A stretch of 64,000 nt of DNA from Marinomonas sp. SBI8L (GTDB lineage: Bacteria > Pseudomonadota > Gammaproteobacteria > Pseudomonadales > Marinomonadaceae), in contig NZ_JSEO01000001.1 in NCBI RefSeq assembly GCF_001624705.1, positions 62,001 through 126,000 on the forward strand, read 5' to 3'. Both the position numbers and the translations under genes were made by a program. This document shows positions 36,560 through 45,982 of the stretch, piece after piece (within the stretch, counting starts at the first letter, position 1; every line of letters starts with the position of its first letter). Under the pieces are notes generated by a model, which saw only the letters and a program-made list of their open reading frames with translations, searched no databases and was not told the DNA's origin.

Positions 36560-36925
36560 AGCAATGCGTTCCCTATTTTTTAACTTTTGTTAGGTGTTTT
36601 TTTATAAAAACCTAGGTTAAACAATGACTTTTTCCCGCTAGGAAAAAGGAGGTATTTTATTGCGATGGGAAAGAGTAAACACCTTATGAACCCTTGTCCA
36701 TAAAATTAGTTTATCTTAAGTAAACTAGACGTAAAATAGCGCAATATGGGCGCTAGATTACCTTAAATAACCTTACATTTAATACGTAAAAGTCAAAAAA
36801 GAGAGGATTAGACTAAGTTAATACCCGTCTAATAAAGTGGTGTTTATCATTATAAGATAAAGACACTCAGCTGTTTCAATTTAATCATACAGCATACCTA
36901 TATTGAAGAGCGCCTAAACTTTCGT
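36560..36925. other. Intergenic region upstream of the kinase operon
   Basis: No gene seen. It presumably holds the promoter of the signalling operon. Confidence 0.35.
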
Positions 36926-37232
36926 TTAAGGAACCTGCGAATAAGTCCTCCCGCCTCAGCGTGTGGATAAAAGCGCCTAGGTTTATGGCGAGGGGCGTAA
37001 CTTAATAGTTATTCTATTGATAAGGCCCTCAACTTAAAGATAGGGCTTTTAGACCACGCCCTTCGGGTCTTTGAAGAATACCTAAACGGCATTTCAGAAA
37101 AAGCGTCACCCAGTGTTGTCCCTTTTCGAAAGGTGCCTACAGCTCTTATCAGAAAAAGCGGCAAAGTGACGCCTTGTTTGACGCTTTTTCTGAAAAGACT
37201 GAGAAGAGGTGACTTAATCGTAGGTTCCTTAA
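36926..37232. mobile_element. MITE-like element with terminal inverted repeats and TTAA flanks
   Basis: About 299 bp bounded by inverted repeats: GGAACCTGCGAATAAGTC at 36930 and its near-complement ending at 37228 (16 of 18 positions match). Each end is flanked by TTAA (36926-36929 and 37229-37232), which looks like a 4-bp target duplication. Inside are further inverted repeats, including a perfect 17-bp pair (37092-37108 with 37179-37195) and an extra partial copy (CAGAAAAAGCG) at 37150. There is no open frame of transposase size. I infer a non-autonomous element; the family cannot be named without a search. Confidence 0.68.
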
Positions 37233-37251
37233 GCTCTATTCATAAATAAAA

Positions 37252-37863
37252 CTAAATAGTTGCTGCGACGCCTGCTGCCACAAAAATCACAGCGGAAACC
37301 CTATCAAGCACACTGGTTTTACGAACACTATTAATACGTCCCACTATCATTCTAGATAAGACGCCGTAGAGCACCTTACATAGAAAGTCGACAGCAAACC
37401 AAGTTACAACTATCACAGCTAACTGAGTGGCATAGCTTTCTTGGGTTGAAATAAACTGAGGTAAAAAAGCGATGAAGAATACAATATCTTTTGGATTAGT
37501 AATCCCCAAGGTAAAGCTCTTTAGTAAGAGGTTTTGATGCTTTTTGGGGGCTTCTTCTTGCTCTTCTTCGTTCGCTGGTTTTGAAGACATCCAAAGGTTA
37601 AAACCAAGATAGATGAGGTAAGCAGCTCCTAGATATTTAATCAGATAAAAAAAGGTTTCTGATGCCGCAATAACAGCACCTAAACCTATGGCAGAAATAC
37701 TAATCAAAATAGAAGAGGCAGTACTGCCCCCTAAAATAATTGGCATAGATTTACGCATACCCACATTAATAGAGCTATTCACCATTAATAAGGTTAAGGG
37801 ACCAGGAATCGCAATCACCAAAGCTATGGTGACAGTAAAAATAATCCAAGTATTAAAATCCAT
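37252..37863 (-). CDS. LysE/RhtB-family amino-acid exporter
   Basis: 203 residues, six predicted membrane helices, with the RhtB signature near the N-terminus (IPGPLTLLMVNSSINVGMRK) and LGITNPKDIVFFIAFLPQF in the middle. The family exports homoserine, threonine, lysine or related metabolites. It is divergent from a MarR regulator with a perfect palindrome between. The 3' end is 24 bp from the MITE-like element. Confidence 0.9.
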   Translation of the reverse strand: MDFNTWIIFTVTIALVIAIPGPLTLLMVNSSINVGMRKSMPIILGGSTASSILISISAIGLGAVIAASETFFYLIKYLGAAYLIYLGFNLWMSSKPANEEEQEEAPKKHQNLLLKSFTLGITNPKDIVFFIAFLPQFISTQESYATQLAVIVVTWFAVDFLCKVLYGVLSRMIVGRINSVRKTSVLDRVSAVIFVAAGVAATI

Positions 37864-37930
37864 GCGGTTTCCTCTATTTTATTAGCCATTCTCACTTTAA
37901 GTTCCCTAGTGAGAAACACTTTTGTATAAA

Positions 37931-37956
37931 CATTTATATTACAAGTAATATAAATG
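37931..37956. promoter_or_regulatory. Perfect palindromic MarR-type operator
   Basis: A 12-bp perfect inverted repeat, CATTTATATTAC / GTAATATAAATG, with a 2-bp spacer, between the divergent lysE-like and marR-like genes. Its size and AT-rich sequence fit MarR binding. Confidence 0.78.
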
Positions 37957-38020
37957 ATATTGAGAAACTGAGTCAAACCCTTTAGAGTTTGCTGCAAATA
38001 ACTGCAAAAGAGAAAATGCT

Positions 38021-38518
38021 ATGTCAGATTGGATTTCAGAAATGGAAGGGCTTGCCCTAGGCTCTAGGATGCGCCGTTTTAGTGATTACCTCTCTTCTGA
38101 AATCAAAGCTGTGTATAAGGCCAAGGGCATAGATTTTAACCCTAGACACTTTCCTGTGGTGTCATTAATTTGTGCCCATAGCAGTGAACTGCTTTCCATT
38201 CGAGAGCTTGCCGAAGAAACCGGTCTCACTCATTCATCCATTAGCCAAACTGTTACCAAACTTGAATCCATTGGCTTTTGCACTCGTGAAACGGACCCAA
38301 GGGATGAACGTGCGATTATTGTCAGGCCTACTTCTGTGGTTCTCGAATTTGTTGAAAACGAATTAACGCCTATTTGGCAAGCCATAAAGCAGGTAACCAA
38401 TGATTGTCTACCAGATCAGAGCATAGGATTTTGGCAAACCTTAGAAGAAGCTGAAGAAGTGATGCAAGGTGAGCCCCTTTCACGAAAGATCCTTAAACAT
38501 CTCGCCAATAGCAAATAA
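38021..38518 (+). CDS. MarR-family transcriptional regulator
   Basis: 165 residues with the winged helix of MarR proteins (SIRELAEETGLTHSSISQTV, LESIGFCTRETDPRDERAII with the DxRxxR wing). The divergent LysE-type exporter and the 26-bp palindrome between them suggest it represses export until an amino acid or aromatic effector accumulates. Confidence 0.9.
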   Translation: MSDWISEMEGLALGSRMRRFSDYLSSEIKAVYKAKGIDFNPRHFPVVSLICAHSSELLSIRELAEETGLTHSSISQTVTKLESIGFCTRETDPRDERAIIVRPTSVVLEFVENELTPIWQAIKQVTNDCLPDQSIGFWQTLEEAEEVMQGEPLSRKILKHLANSK

Positions 38519-38751
38519 TCTAGCGCTAAATAGCCATATCTGTCTCTGCTAACTAAGATAAGGTCAGTATTAATTAAATTTATCTTCATCTTATCCATGA
38601 TAATCAAATGGATAAGATGAACTTGGATCGCCCTTAAAGCTAAAAGCACTTCTAATATGAAGTCATTAAGCTGTGTCTTAATAACAAAGTTTATCGCTTA
38701 GATTCCGACAGGTCTTGCACTCAATGAAAGAAAACAAGGAGCTAATTAGTG

Positions 38752-39603
38752 ATGCCATCTAGTCAGTCCAATTTCATCTATGAGCAAACTAAAAACCCAA
38801 GATGCTTTAATTCAATTAAATTTCTATCTGTTATTACCTGCCTGTTTTTTATCCTGATAAACCCAGCCTTTACTAAGTATAAAACCATCAAGATTGTGAC
38901 CCTGTTTGATTACGCACCTTATTGTATGGCAGATGAAGGTTATCAAAGTGATCAACTTATTCACCTAGGCGAAGATGCCGTTGGTTTTCGTGGCTATAGC
39001 TGGGATGTGCTACGTGAAAGCTTTCAAGAAATGGGCTACACAATACAGCTTAAGATTGTCCCTTGGGCAAGGGCGGTATCAACTGTCAAATCAGGTAATG
39101 CCGATATTCTCTTTCCGACAGGGATTAACTCAGAAAGACTTAACACCTTTCATTTTTCAGAAGAAGCGATTAATAGCGCTAAATTTAAAGTATATGTGAA
39201 CCAAGACTCTGCTTTAGAATGGCAAGATTTAACATCATTAAAAGACCTCTCTATTGGTGTCAAGCGAGGCTTTAACTATGGTGATAAATGGGATGCCGTA
39301 AAGGATATTAATATCATCAAGATCACCACCATCACCCAAGGGTTTAAAATGCTAGAGGCGAAACACCTTGATGGCTTTTTGGGTTATGAGACAAATTGGG
39401 ATTACACCCTTAAGCAAGAGAATTGGCAGGGTAAGTTTAAAAAGATGCCAGCCTTTGATAGTTCTAATGAGTACCTAGCAGCCTTGAAAACTAATCCCAA
39501 TGCCAAAGTCTTACTCGCAGATTTCGACCTTGGTAAGCGACGCTTAATGAGACAAGGCAGATTAAAGCAGATACATGAAAAATGGTTTGGTACAGCAGAA
39601 TAA
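38752..39603 (+). CDS. Orphan periplasmic substrate-binding protein
   Basis: About 283 residues; GTG 38749 and ATG 38752 are both possible behind AAGGAG at 38736-38741. A hydrophobic export segment (SVITCLFFILINPAFT) lies unusually deep, near residue 25. The mature protein is a type-3 solute-binding fold (VTLFDYAPYCMADEG, WARAVSTVKSGNADILFPTG, GRLKQIHEKWF). No permease genes lie nearby. It converges with a chemoreceptor gene, and such stand-alone binding proteins can serve chemotaxis, but that link is only positional. Confidence 0.75.
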   Translation: MPSSQSNFIYEQTKNPRCFNSIKFLSVITCLFFILINPAFTKYKTIKIVTLFDYAPYCMADEGYQSDQLIHLGEDAVGFRGYSWDVLRESFQEMGYTIQLKIVPWARAVSTVKSGNADILFPTGINSERLNTFHFSEEAINSAKFKVYVNQDSALEWQDLTSLKDLSIGVKRGFNYGDKWDAVKDINIIKITTITQGFKMLEAKHLDGFLGYETNWDYTLKQENWQGKFKKMPAFDSSNEYLAALKTNPNAKVLLADFDLGKRRLMRQGRLKQIHEKWFGTAE

Positions 39604-39669
39604 GATGCCACTCAACCCTATTCTGCTTTTAAATCTGCTCTTCAACCCCGGTTAGTTTTTTTATCAGCA

Positions 39670-41376
39670 CTATTCCGTTTTAAACTTACCCACTAATAGC
39701 TGAATCTTGCTACTCAATTCAGTGGTGTGCTGACTATTACTGGCCGTTTCTCGTGAACCAGCTGCGGTTTCTTCCACATGTTCATTAATCACTTCAACCG
39801 TACGACGTATTTCTTCAATGGCATTATTCTGCTCTTCGGTTGCGGCCGCAATCTGGTGGTTTATTTGGCTAATAGAAGCCACAGACTGGGTGATCTCATT
39901 TAAGGCATCACCTGATTCCTTGCTGTTTTCAACACAAGCAATAGCACGCTCCTTACTAAAGGCTATCCTTTCAACCGCTTCTTTTGCTCCATGCTGTAGC
40001 TTTTCTATCATGATCTGTATTTCTGACGTGGAATCTTGAGTGCGTTTCGCTAATGTTCGCACTTCGTCTGCAACGACGGCAAAGCCTCGACCCTGCTCGC
40101 CAGCTCTGGCGGCCTCAATGGCAGCATTAAGTGCTAGCAAGTTTGTTTGATCCGCGATTCCTCGAATCACATCCAATACAGAGCCTATGGCATCCGAGTC
40201 ATTCGCTAACCTGTCTATCACGCCTGAAGCGGTATCAATATCACTTTGCAGTAAGTTAATATTATCGATACTGGCATCCACTACGGCGAGTCCATTCGTG
40301 GCAGCCTTATCCGAGTTATTCGCTAATTCAGCCCCTTTCGCCGCATTCGATGCAACCTCTTGCACCGCTGGCAATATTTGCTCTAGAGCAACTAACAATT
40401 GCTCTATCCCCACCTTTTGCTCTGCAACCGCCTTATCTGTTGAATTAGCAGTCGCACTTAATTGGCTAGAAGAAGAGGATATATCGTCGATCACATGCCT
40501 TAACTCAATCACAACATGCTGTATTTGATTGGCAAAAAGGTTAAAGCCTCGACCTAAACTCGACAGTTCATTACTACCCACTTCATGCAGTCGCTTACTT
40601 AAGTCTCCATCCCCTTCTCCGATATTAAGCATGGCATTTATTGCTGACTGTAAAGGCTTAAACAGCGCCTGCATAATGAAAAAGATCAAACTAATAATGA
40701 GCAAGGCAACAATAATTTGGCTCGCAAAACTGGCTTTTAACCATAATGAGGCCGCTTCTTGTGAGTCAGCTAGGTGCTCTGCTGTACGTTGGTCTAAGGC
40801 TTCGAAAAAGGCATTTACTGGCACAAATATGGCTTTTACTTCTTTGTGATACTGCTGATCAAATACAATTCTGGCAGCAAAGTCTTCAACCGATTCACCT
40901 GTTTTAGGAGCAAAAGGGCCAGACACTATCTTGCCTGTACGAATAGATTCCATAGCTTGAGTTTCAGTATCTATCAATAAATTAGAGTTACTTGCCGCTT
41001 GCGCTAAAAGGTCTAACTCTTGTTTAGAAAAGTTAAGCTCGGCCATTATTTCACTTTGTTTCTTCACTTGCCCTGGATAGAGCTTAGGGTGAAATTCGCT
41101 TGGCCTTTTGGCTTTACCAGCACGCCAATTAACTATTTCCCAGTAGGCATCAAAATACTTTTTGTCGCCAGTTTTAACATAAGTGCGGCTTAATCGAGTT
41201 AAGTCCATGGAGGTGTGTCTAAATTCGTCAGCGAGGAGATAAGAGAGGTAACGTGTTTGACTACTGAGCTTTTGATCTTCGTTTTTAAAGGTGGCGATAT
41301 TTTGACTAATGATGGCAGTTAACATGAGTAACATAATCGCAATGAGGATAGCGATAAGACGTGTTTTAATTTTCAT
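39670..41376 (-). CDS. Methyl-accepting chemotaxis protein
   Basis: 568 residues from [19 protein letters not shown] sits 8 nt in front of this ATG. Helix 1 (about 6-26), then a periplasmic helical sensor of roughly 180 residues, helix 2 (about 218-238), a HAMP region, and a cytoplasmic coiled coil with the highly conserved hairpin tip [20 protein letters not shown]. It signals to CheA/CheW. No CheR-binding pentapeptide (NWxxF) is seen at the C-terminus. Ligand unknown. Confidence 0.93.
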   Translation of the reverse strand: MKIKTRLIAILIAIMLLMLTAIISQNIATFKNEDQKLSSQTRYLSYLLADEFRHTSMDLTRLSRTYVKTGDKKYFDAYWEIVNWRAGKAKRPSEFHPKLYPGQVKKQSEIMAELNFSKQELDLLAQAASNSNLLIDTETQAMESIRTGKIVSGPFAPKTGESVEDFAARIVFDQQYHKEVKAIFVPVNAFFEALDQRTAEHLADSQEAASLWLKASFASQIIVALLIISLIFFIMQALFKPLQSAINAMLNIGEGDGDLSKRLHEVGSNELSSLGRGFNLFANQIQHVVIELRHVIDDISSSSSQLSATANSTDKAVAEQKVGIEQLLVALEQILPAVQEVASNAAKGAELANNSDKAATNGLAVVDASIDNINLLQSDIDTASGVIDRLANDSDAIGSVLDVIRGIADQTNLLALNAAIEAARAGEQGRGFAVVADEVRTLAKRTQDSTSEIQIMIEKLQHGAKEAVERIAFSKERAIACVENSKESGDALNEITQSVASISQINHQIAAATEEQNNAIEEIRRTVEVINEHVEETAAGSRETASNSQHTTELSSKIQLLVGKFKTE

Positions 41377-41936
41377 TTCAACATCCTTTAGCAATGAAAG
41401 GTTTTTCGGAAAATAGAATCAAACCTAGTGAATAAAATTCATCTCCAGTACGCATTTAAATAAGCGCTCAGTTTTATATTTTTCCAATACAAATATTGTC
41501 ACATTTCTTCACATTTAAATTGAAGGATAGAGAGTATAAGAAAACTTTATCTATCTTGATAGAAACCAAGGTAAATATAAGGTTAAATTAGCGATAAAAA
41601 TCGCCTTTCTAAAACTTTAAAAAATATTAACCAATTGATTATTAAGAAATAAATAATTATAAAAGCATTACGATTATTTACAATTATGAGAGAAATCACT
41701 TTAATTTATGGCGTAAAAATTAGCTTAATTCTGAACTTAAGTAGGATTAAATAAATTAATATTTACACAAAGATACAGATATAAAGTAAATATACGCCAT
41801 TTATTGAATGCCAGAAATCGAGTGAGAAGTATTTTTGTTTTATTAAATGGATAAAGTATCAGCCATAAAAAGTTAACTTTTTATGGCTGACTTATATCAG
41901 AAAGGAGACAAAATTTGAGTGAACTAAAGCGTAAGG
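41377..41936. other. AT-rich intergenic region
   Basis: About 560 bp without a supported gene. It contains a 32-bp perfect palindrome near its right end and presumably the chemoreceptor promoter. Confidence 0.4.
41859..41890. repeat. 32-bp perfect palindrome
   Basis: Both arms read TCAGCCATAAAAAGTT, with no spacer (centre TT/AA). It lies 46 bp past the stop of the exported EEP-fold gene and could act as its transcript end, although no T run follows the stem. Confidence 0.75.
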
Positions 41937-42986
41937 TTAGTCCTTTTTATACCAATTAAACTTAGCTCGAATAGGTTCATGGTCACTTAATTCAGTGAAG
42001 GTATCCAACTCTTCATACTCAACCAATTCGAGTTGGTAATATGCAAAATCACGATTCAAATAAGCTACTTGGTCCGTGCTTTCACTCGAGCTAGTTGCGC
42101 AGTTAGCTATGCTGTCATCCGTGCTTTCTATAAAGTCCTGACACGCTAACCTCATGCCAGTGGTAGATAAGAACATCTCCCAAACTTGTCGCTGTTCATC
42201 AGCAAATGGATAATCAGACCACTTATTATTAAAGTCTCCTCCCATGATCACAGTCGCATTGGCAGAATAACTATTAATAAAGTCGGCCAACTGTAAAAAC
42301 TGCTTACGACGAGCGTTATAATCATCTTCGTCACGGCCGGCATTCATATGAGTGTTATAAACATGCACAGCAAAGTCTGGAGTGATTTCATGTACCGCTA
42401 CACTAAAACCCTTTTCCGTCCAGCAATCTGGGCTGTTATCAAATAAGCTACCGTGACAAGCGGTATACTCTTCAAACTCATTAGAGTCTAAGCTGTAATC
42501 ATTGTTATCTCGATTGGCCATATCAAAAGGAAAGTCGGATAAACGCAGTAGCCCATCACCATAAGATGTCATGCCTCCACGCCAATGTTTCGAACGATAT
42601 GGGTAAGCTTGCTTACTGAGTCTACCTTCATCTTTTACCAAGTCGTGTTTAGACTCACTGAACATTTCCTGCATCAAAACTAGATTATAGTTTTCACTTT
42701 CAAGCCTTTTAAGGAGCTCTTTCAAATCAGATTTTGAATTGCCGCCGATACATTCTGGAAAACCATCAATATTATAAACCACTAAGTCAAAGCTCCCTGA
42801 ATCAGCACTTTCATAGCTGGGAGCCCCACTCTCTTGATAATCATACCCTTTAGAGCTTTTAGTGCCTGTCGCTGAAAACTCATATTCAGTTAAGCCACAA
42901 AGAGCGTAAGCCGAGCTTTGATAGAAGCAGGTAAAGCCGATGAAAGAAGCGGGTAATAGGTATTTTTTAAGCCGAATCATTCGCAT
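41937..42986 (-). CDS. Exported endonuclease/exonuclease/phosphatase-fold enzyme
   Basis: 349 residues with a signal peptide ending near SSAYA. The EEP fold motifs are readable: VVYNIDGFPEC, LMQEMFSES (catalytic Glu), HVYNTHMNAGRDEDD (His), VIMGGDFNNKW (Asp and Asn) and LSDHEPIRAKF (final Asp-His). Secreted members are neutral sphingomyelinase-type phospholipases C or DNases. The sequence cannot settle which, although THMNAG and GDFNN fit the sphingomyelinase/phosphodiesterase group well. Several Cys could form disulfides outside the cytoplasm. It neighbours an exported nuclease and a pore-forming toxin. Confidence 0.85.
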   Translation of the reverse strand: MRMIRLKKYLLPASFIGFTCFYQSSAYALCGLTEYEFSATGTKSSKGYDYQESGAPSYESADSGSFDLVVYNIDGFPECIGGNSKSDLKELLKRLESENYNLVLMQEMFSESKHDLVKDEGRLSKQAYPYRSKHWRGGMTSYGDGLLRLSDFPFDMANRDNNDYSLDSNEFEEYTACHGSLFDNSPDCWTEKGFSVAVHEITPDFAVHVYNTHMNAGRDEDDYNARRKQFLQLADFINSYSANATVIMGGDFNNKWSDYPFADEQRQVWEMFLSTTGMRLACQDFIESTDDSIANCATSSSESTDQVAYLNRDFAYYQLELVEYEELDTFTELSDHEPIRAKFNWYKKD

Positions 42987-43447
42987 TGTTATTTTTCCTT
43001 AGTTGTCAAAATAGATAAAAGACACTCCTCTCTTGGAGAGGACTAAGAAAAATTAAACAAAAAATGCGTAACAGAAATAGCTTTTCAGTCATCTATATAT
43101 AAAGTGCCGTTTTCTCAATATTGGAGGCTAATTTCATGTCTTGATTAGCTTTTTATTGAAAGAGTTTTTTTACGCTTACTTTTAATCAAATCAGAGCCCG
43201 CCGTTAGATCAAGTTTGAAAATGAATACCTATACAAAAGCTTTATCTTTAGCCTTTTCAATCGGCTTTTTTATGGTTATATTGCGCCAGCTACTAACACC
43301 TCTTTAGGGGAATATAGAGTAGAGAAAAGTCTTGGATGGGGCTTTTTTACGTGCGTGAACTTTTTACATGGATAGTCATAAGTCAATCAATGACAGCGCT
43401 TAACGCGATTGATTGCTTTCATTTATTCATGATTAAAAGGTTTTCAA
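42987..43447. other. Intergenic region between EEP enzyme and endonuclease I
   Basis: 461 bp with no established gene. It contains a small hairpin (TCCTCTC/GAGAGGA, 43026-43042) and a 28-codon frame at 43221-43307 (MNTYTKALSLAFSIGFFMV...) with a hydrophobic middle but no ribosome site. Just before the endonuclease gene are imperfect AATCAAT/ATTGATT arms. Confidence 0.4.
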
Positions 43448-44377
43448 ATGAAGCAACACCTCTCTCTAAATTTGGCCATATATAGCAGCTTAATTATTTT
43501 ATTAGCCTTTTCTCAGATCTCCCCTGCTTTTAGCGCAACCTTATTTGAAACGCCTTTCTCAGCCTCTAAAGGGGAATCACTCAAGCAATACTGGTCGGGG
43601 ACGGAAGGTCTCACCTCTAGTGCTTTGAAAGCTAAATTACATGACATTATTGATGGTCAGAAACCGCTGAAATATACCCGTAGTAAAAACACTGACTGGT
43701 ACGATGGCAAACACCTAGATGTATGGGAAGCCCTCACCTATACAGACTCAGCTTGCCCAAGACACAAGCCTAAATGCGGCTTAATCCAGCTATTATATTT
43801 AGATGAAACCCGCCATATTAACCAAGCTAATCGCGGCAAAGGCACAGCCGATAGTTGGGATAGAGAACATGTTTGGCCAAAGTCACGCGGCTTTAAAAAG
43901 CAAAGCCAAGATGGCTATACAGATTTACACCACCTAAGGCCTGCTGATCGTAATATCAATGGCGCCCATAGCAATTATGGTTATGACGAAGGCGGTAAGC
44001 CTTTCATGGATAAAAAAGCAGATGGCACTAAACAAGCCAGCGGCACTTTTGTCGATAAGAAAAATCAATCTTTTGAGCCAAGTGATAGAGCGAAAGGCCA
44101 GGTTGCACGTATGGTATTTTATATGGCAACCCGATATGAGCTTGGAGACAATAGCGGACAAGAAAAAATGCCAGACCTCTACCTTAAAGATACTAACCTC
44201 AAACAAACAGGTCAGCCTTGGATAGGCGACTTATGTACCTTGGTGAAATGGAACCAATCTTTCCCTGTCACCGCATTTGAGAAAAGACGTAATGATAGAG
44301 TGCAAGAACTACAAGGTAATCGAAACCCTTTTATTGATAATAGCCATTGGATAAATCAAATCTGGAGTCAATGTTAA
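43448..44377 (+). CDS. Extracellular endonuclease I (EndA/Bsn family)
   Basis: 309 residues with a signal peptide ending near SPAFSA. Endonuclease I (beta-beta-alpha-metal) motifs are present: WDREHVWPKSRGF (catalytic His), DLHHLRPADRNINGAHSNYGYDEG (metal-binding His/Asn) and RMVFYMATRYE. These enzymes cut DNA or RNA outside the cell or in the periplasm, for nutrient recovery or defence. Its length and the C-terminal half resemble Bacillus Bsn more than Vibrio Dns. A separate promoter lies upstream. Confidence 0.92.
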   Translation: MKQHLSLNLAIYSSLIILLAFSQISPAFSATLFETPFSASKGESLKQYWSGTEGLTSSALKAKLHDIIDGQKPLKYTRSKNTDWYDGKHLDVWEALTYTDSACPRHKPKCGLIQLLYLDETRHINQANRGKGTADSWDREHVWPKSRGFKKQSQDGYTDLHHLRPADRNINGAHSNYGYDEGGKPFMDKKADGTKQASGTFVDKKNQSFEPSDRAKGQVARMVFYMATRYELGDNSGQEKMPDLYLKDTNLKQTGQPWIGDLCTLVKWNQSFPVTAFEKRRNDRVQELQGNRNPFIDNSHWINQIWSQC

Positions 44378-44952
44378 GGTGCCTTAATTACGACATACCT
44401 TTTCTATTAAACGACATATTAAAAACACGCCATTCTCAAAAGCAAATCGACTTAAAACTTTTTTGAAAAAATAATTTTAATTAATAGAAACATTCAAAAT
44501 AAATAAAACCTATCGAAAAGAAAGTATTTCTTATAACGCTTTAAGCTTATCTAAACGTCTTTTTAGAAGAACTATTCAAAAAACTTTCACTAAAAACTGA
44601 ACGTTAAAATAATTAAAAAATTCACATTTTATTTAAATATTTTTATATTTTCAAAATCAGGAACTTATACAATATCATTATGTGAAATAACAAAATCAAC
44701 TATCAATTAGTTTTTTTAGTATAGACATCTATCTTTTTTACTTACACAATTCTTACAAGATCAATGCTCAAAACCTAATTTAAATACAACAAAGCAGCAC
44801 ATATTTGATAATTTTGCTCAATACAAGCAAAAAGCAAAAAATATCAATTTCTAGCATTGAACGACTCATTTCTGATTTAAAGACTTTTAGTCTTTAAAAA
44901 CGATTGGCTTATTAAGCCAATTCTTTCAATGCTGAAAACAAGGAAGAGATAA
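44378..44952. other. Very AT-rich spacer upstream of the toxin gene
   Basis: 575 bp, the most AT-rich gap in the window. No gene is seen. A short hairpin (ATTGGCTT / AAGCCAAT, 44903-44921) sits 30 bp before the toxin ATG and might affect its translation. Such AT-rich DNA is a likely H-NS or MvaT-type silencing target, but that is inference. Confidence 0.4.
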
Positions 44953-45879
44953 ATGCAAAAAATCAAACCCACAATTTTTTTAGGTATATTTGCAGTTTCA
45001 TTAAGTTCGGTAAGTGGTTTAACAATTGCAGCCGATACCATTAAATCTTATACATCTACTTTATATAATTTAGATGATACTGATGCCAATAATAAAAGAA
45101 TCCGATTACTTTATGCGGTTCAAAATGCTTGGAATTTAGATCATATTCCAGAATCTATTAAAGAGGTTAAACTAGTTTTATCCGGCGGATCTGGTTTTGA
45201 TATGACGAATGTTCCCCAAAGAACCACGCTTTATGAATATGGTACTTCAGCAGACTATCGCTACTCCATACCCACCTCGTTTCAACTAAAAGTAAATTAT
45301 CATGATGGAGCAAATGTAAGACATTGGGATCACAAACCCTCTAATACCATTAGTTCTGCTTCTGTTTCTGAAACCTCTGAATTTAGTCTTGGTATCACTT
45401 CAGGACAAATACCAGTGATTTCAGGCGGTGCATCTTGGAGTACAAATGTACGTTATGATCAGGCTGAATTTACCACTATCGCCGATTATAATCAGAATCA
45501 AAACGCTATCACTTGGAATATTCAAAATCAGTCGATTAGACACAAAACGCCCCCTAAAAATAACTTAATCTATGCTTGGACGAATTTAGGAAAATGTAAC
45601 TTTAACAATCTAATACCAACAAATGAGCTGCCCGTTGTGATGCGTTCAGACTTTAGACCCGAAGCCTCGGTCCTTTATCGTAAAGACTCAGTCACAGACG
45701 GACAAAATAATACCCGTTTAGGTCTAAGGGCCGCTTGGACTAAAACCCATTATCACTTCGCCCGTGACTGGTGCACCTTCTACTCAAACTTTAGCTGGAA
45801 AAACCATTCAGACTATAGCCAAACCTCTGCTGCTGAAAGAGTTGTCAGCATAGGTTGGAGCGATAGTCTCTATCACTAA
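44953..45879 (+). CDS. Leukocidin/alpha-haemolysin-family beta-barrel pore-forming toxin
   Basis: 308 residues, exported (signal peptide to about residue 27, TIAADT). The chain follows the leukocidin fold: cap strands, then an alternating polar/apolar glycine- and serine-rich stem (about residues 131-160; NTISSASVSETSEFSLGITS), the stem-to-cap return GGASWSTNVRYDQAEFTTIA (compare VSIGHTLKYVQPDFKTI of Staphylococcus alpha-toxin), the rim motif LPVVMRSDFRPEASVLYRK (226-244), and a C-terminal aromatic strand. Cys-215 and Cys-274 could form a disulfide. The family assembles ring pores in eukaryotic membranes. A membrane-anchored protein gene follows 100 bp later. Confidence 0.82.
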   Translation: MQKIKPTIFLGIFAVSLSSVSGLTIAADTIKSYTSTLYNLDDTDANNKRIRLLYAVQNAWNLDHIPESIKEVKLVLSGGSGFDMTNVPQRTTLYEYGTSADYRYSIPTSFQLKVNYHDGANVRHWDHKPSNTISSASVSETSEFSLGITSGQIPVISGGASWSTNVRYDQAEFTTIADYNQNQNAITWNIQNQSIRHKTPPKNNLIYAWTNLGKCNFNNLIPTNELPVVMRSDFRPEASVLYRKDSVTDGQNNTRLGLRAAWTKTHYHFARDWCTFYSNFSWKNHSDYSQTSAAERVVSIGWSDSLYH

Positions 45880-45913
45880 AAACAAGACTCGTCTCCCACA
45901 CACGAGTTAGCGT

Positions 45914-45945
45914 AAGAGCAAGAGAACATCTGATCTCTTGCTCTT
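45914..45945 (+). terminator. Hairpin after the toxin gene
   Basis: A perfect 12-bp stem (AAGAGCAAGAGA / TCTCTTGCTCTT) with an 8-nt loop between the toxin gene and the next gene. Only a short T stretch follows, so it may attenuate rather than fully stop transcription. Confidence 0.6.
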
Positions 45946-45982
45946 TGATAAAACGGATAAGTAAATATCTCATGGAGCCACA

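Noticed and set aside
36930-37228. Possible small RNA or riboswitch in the intergenic repeats
   Set aside because: The terminal inverted repeats with TTAA flanks explain the structure better as a mobile element. No known riboswitch core was seen.
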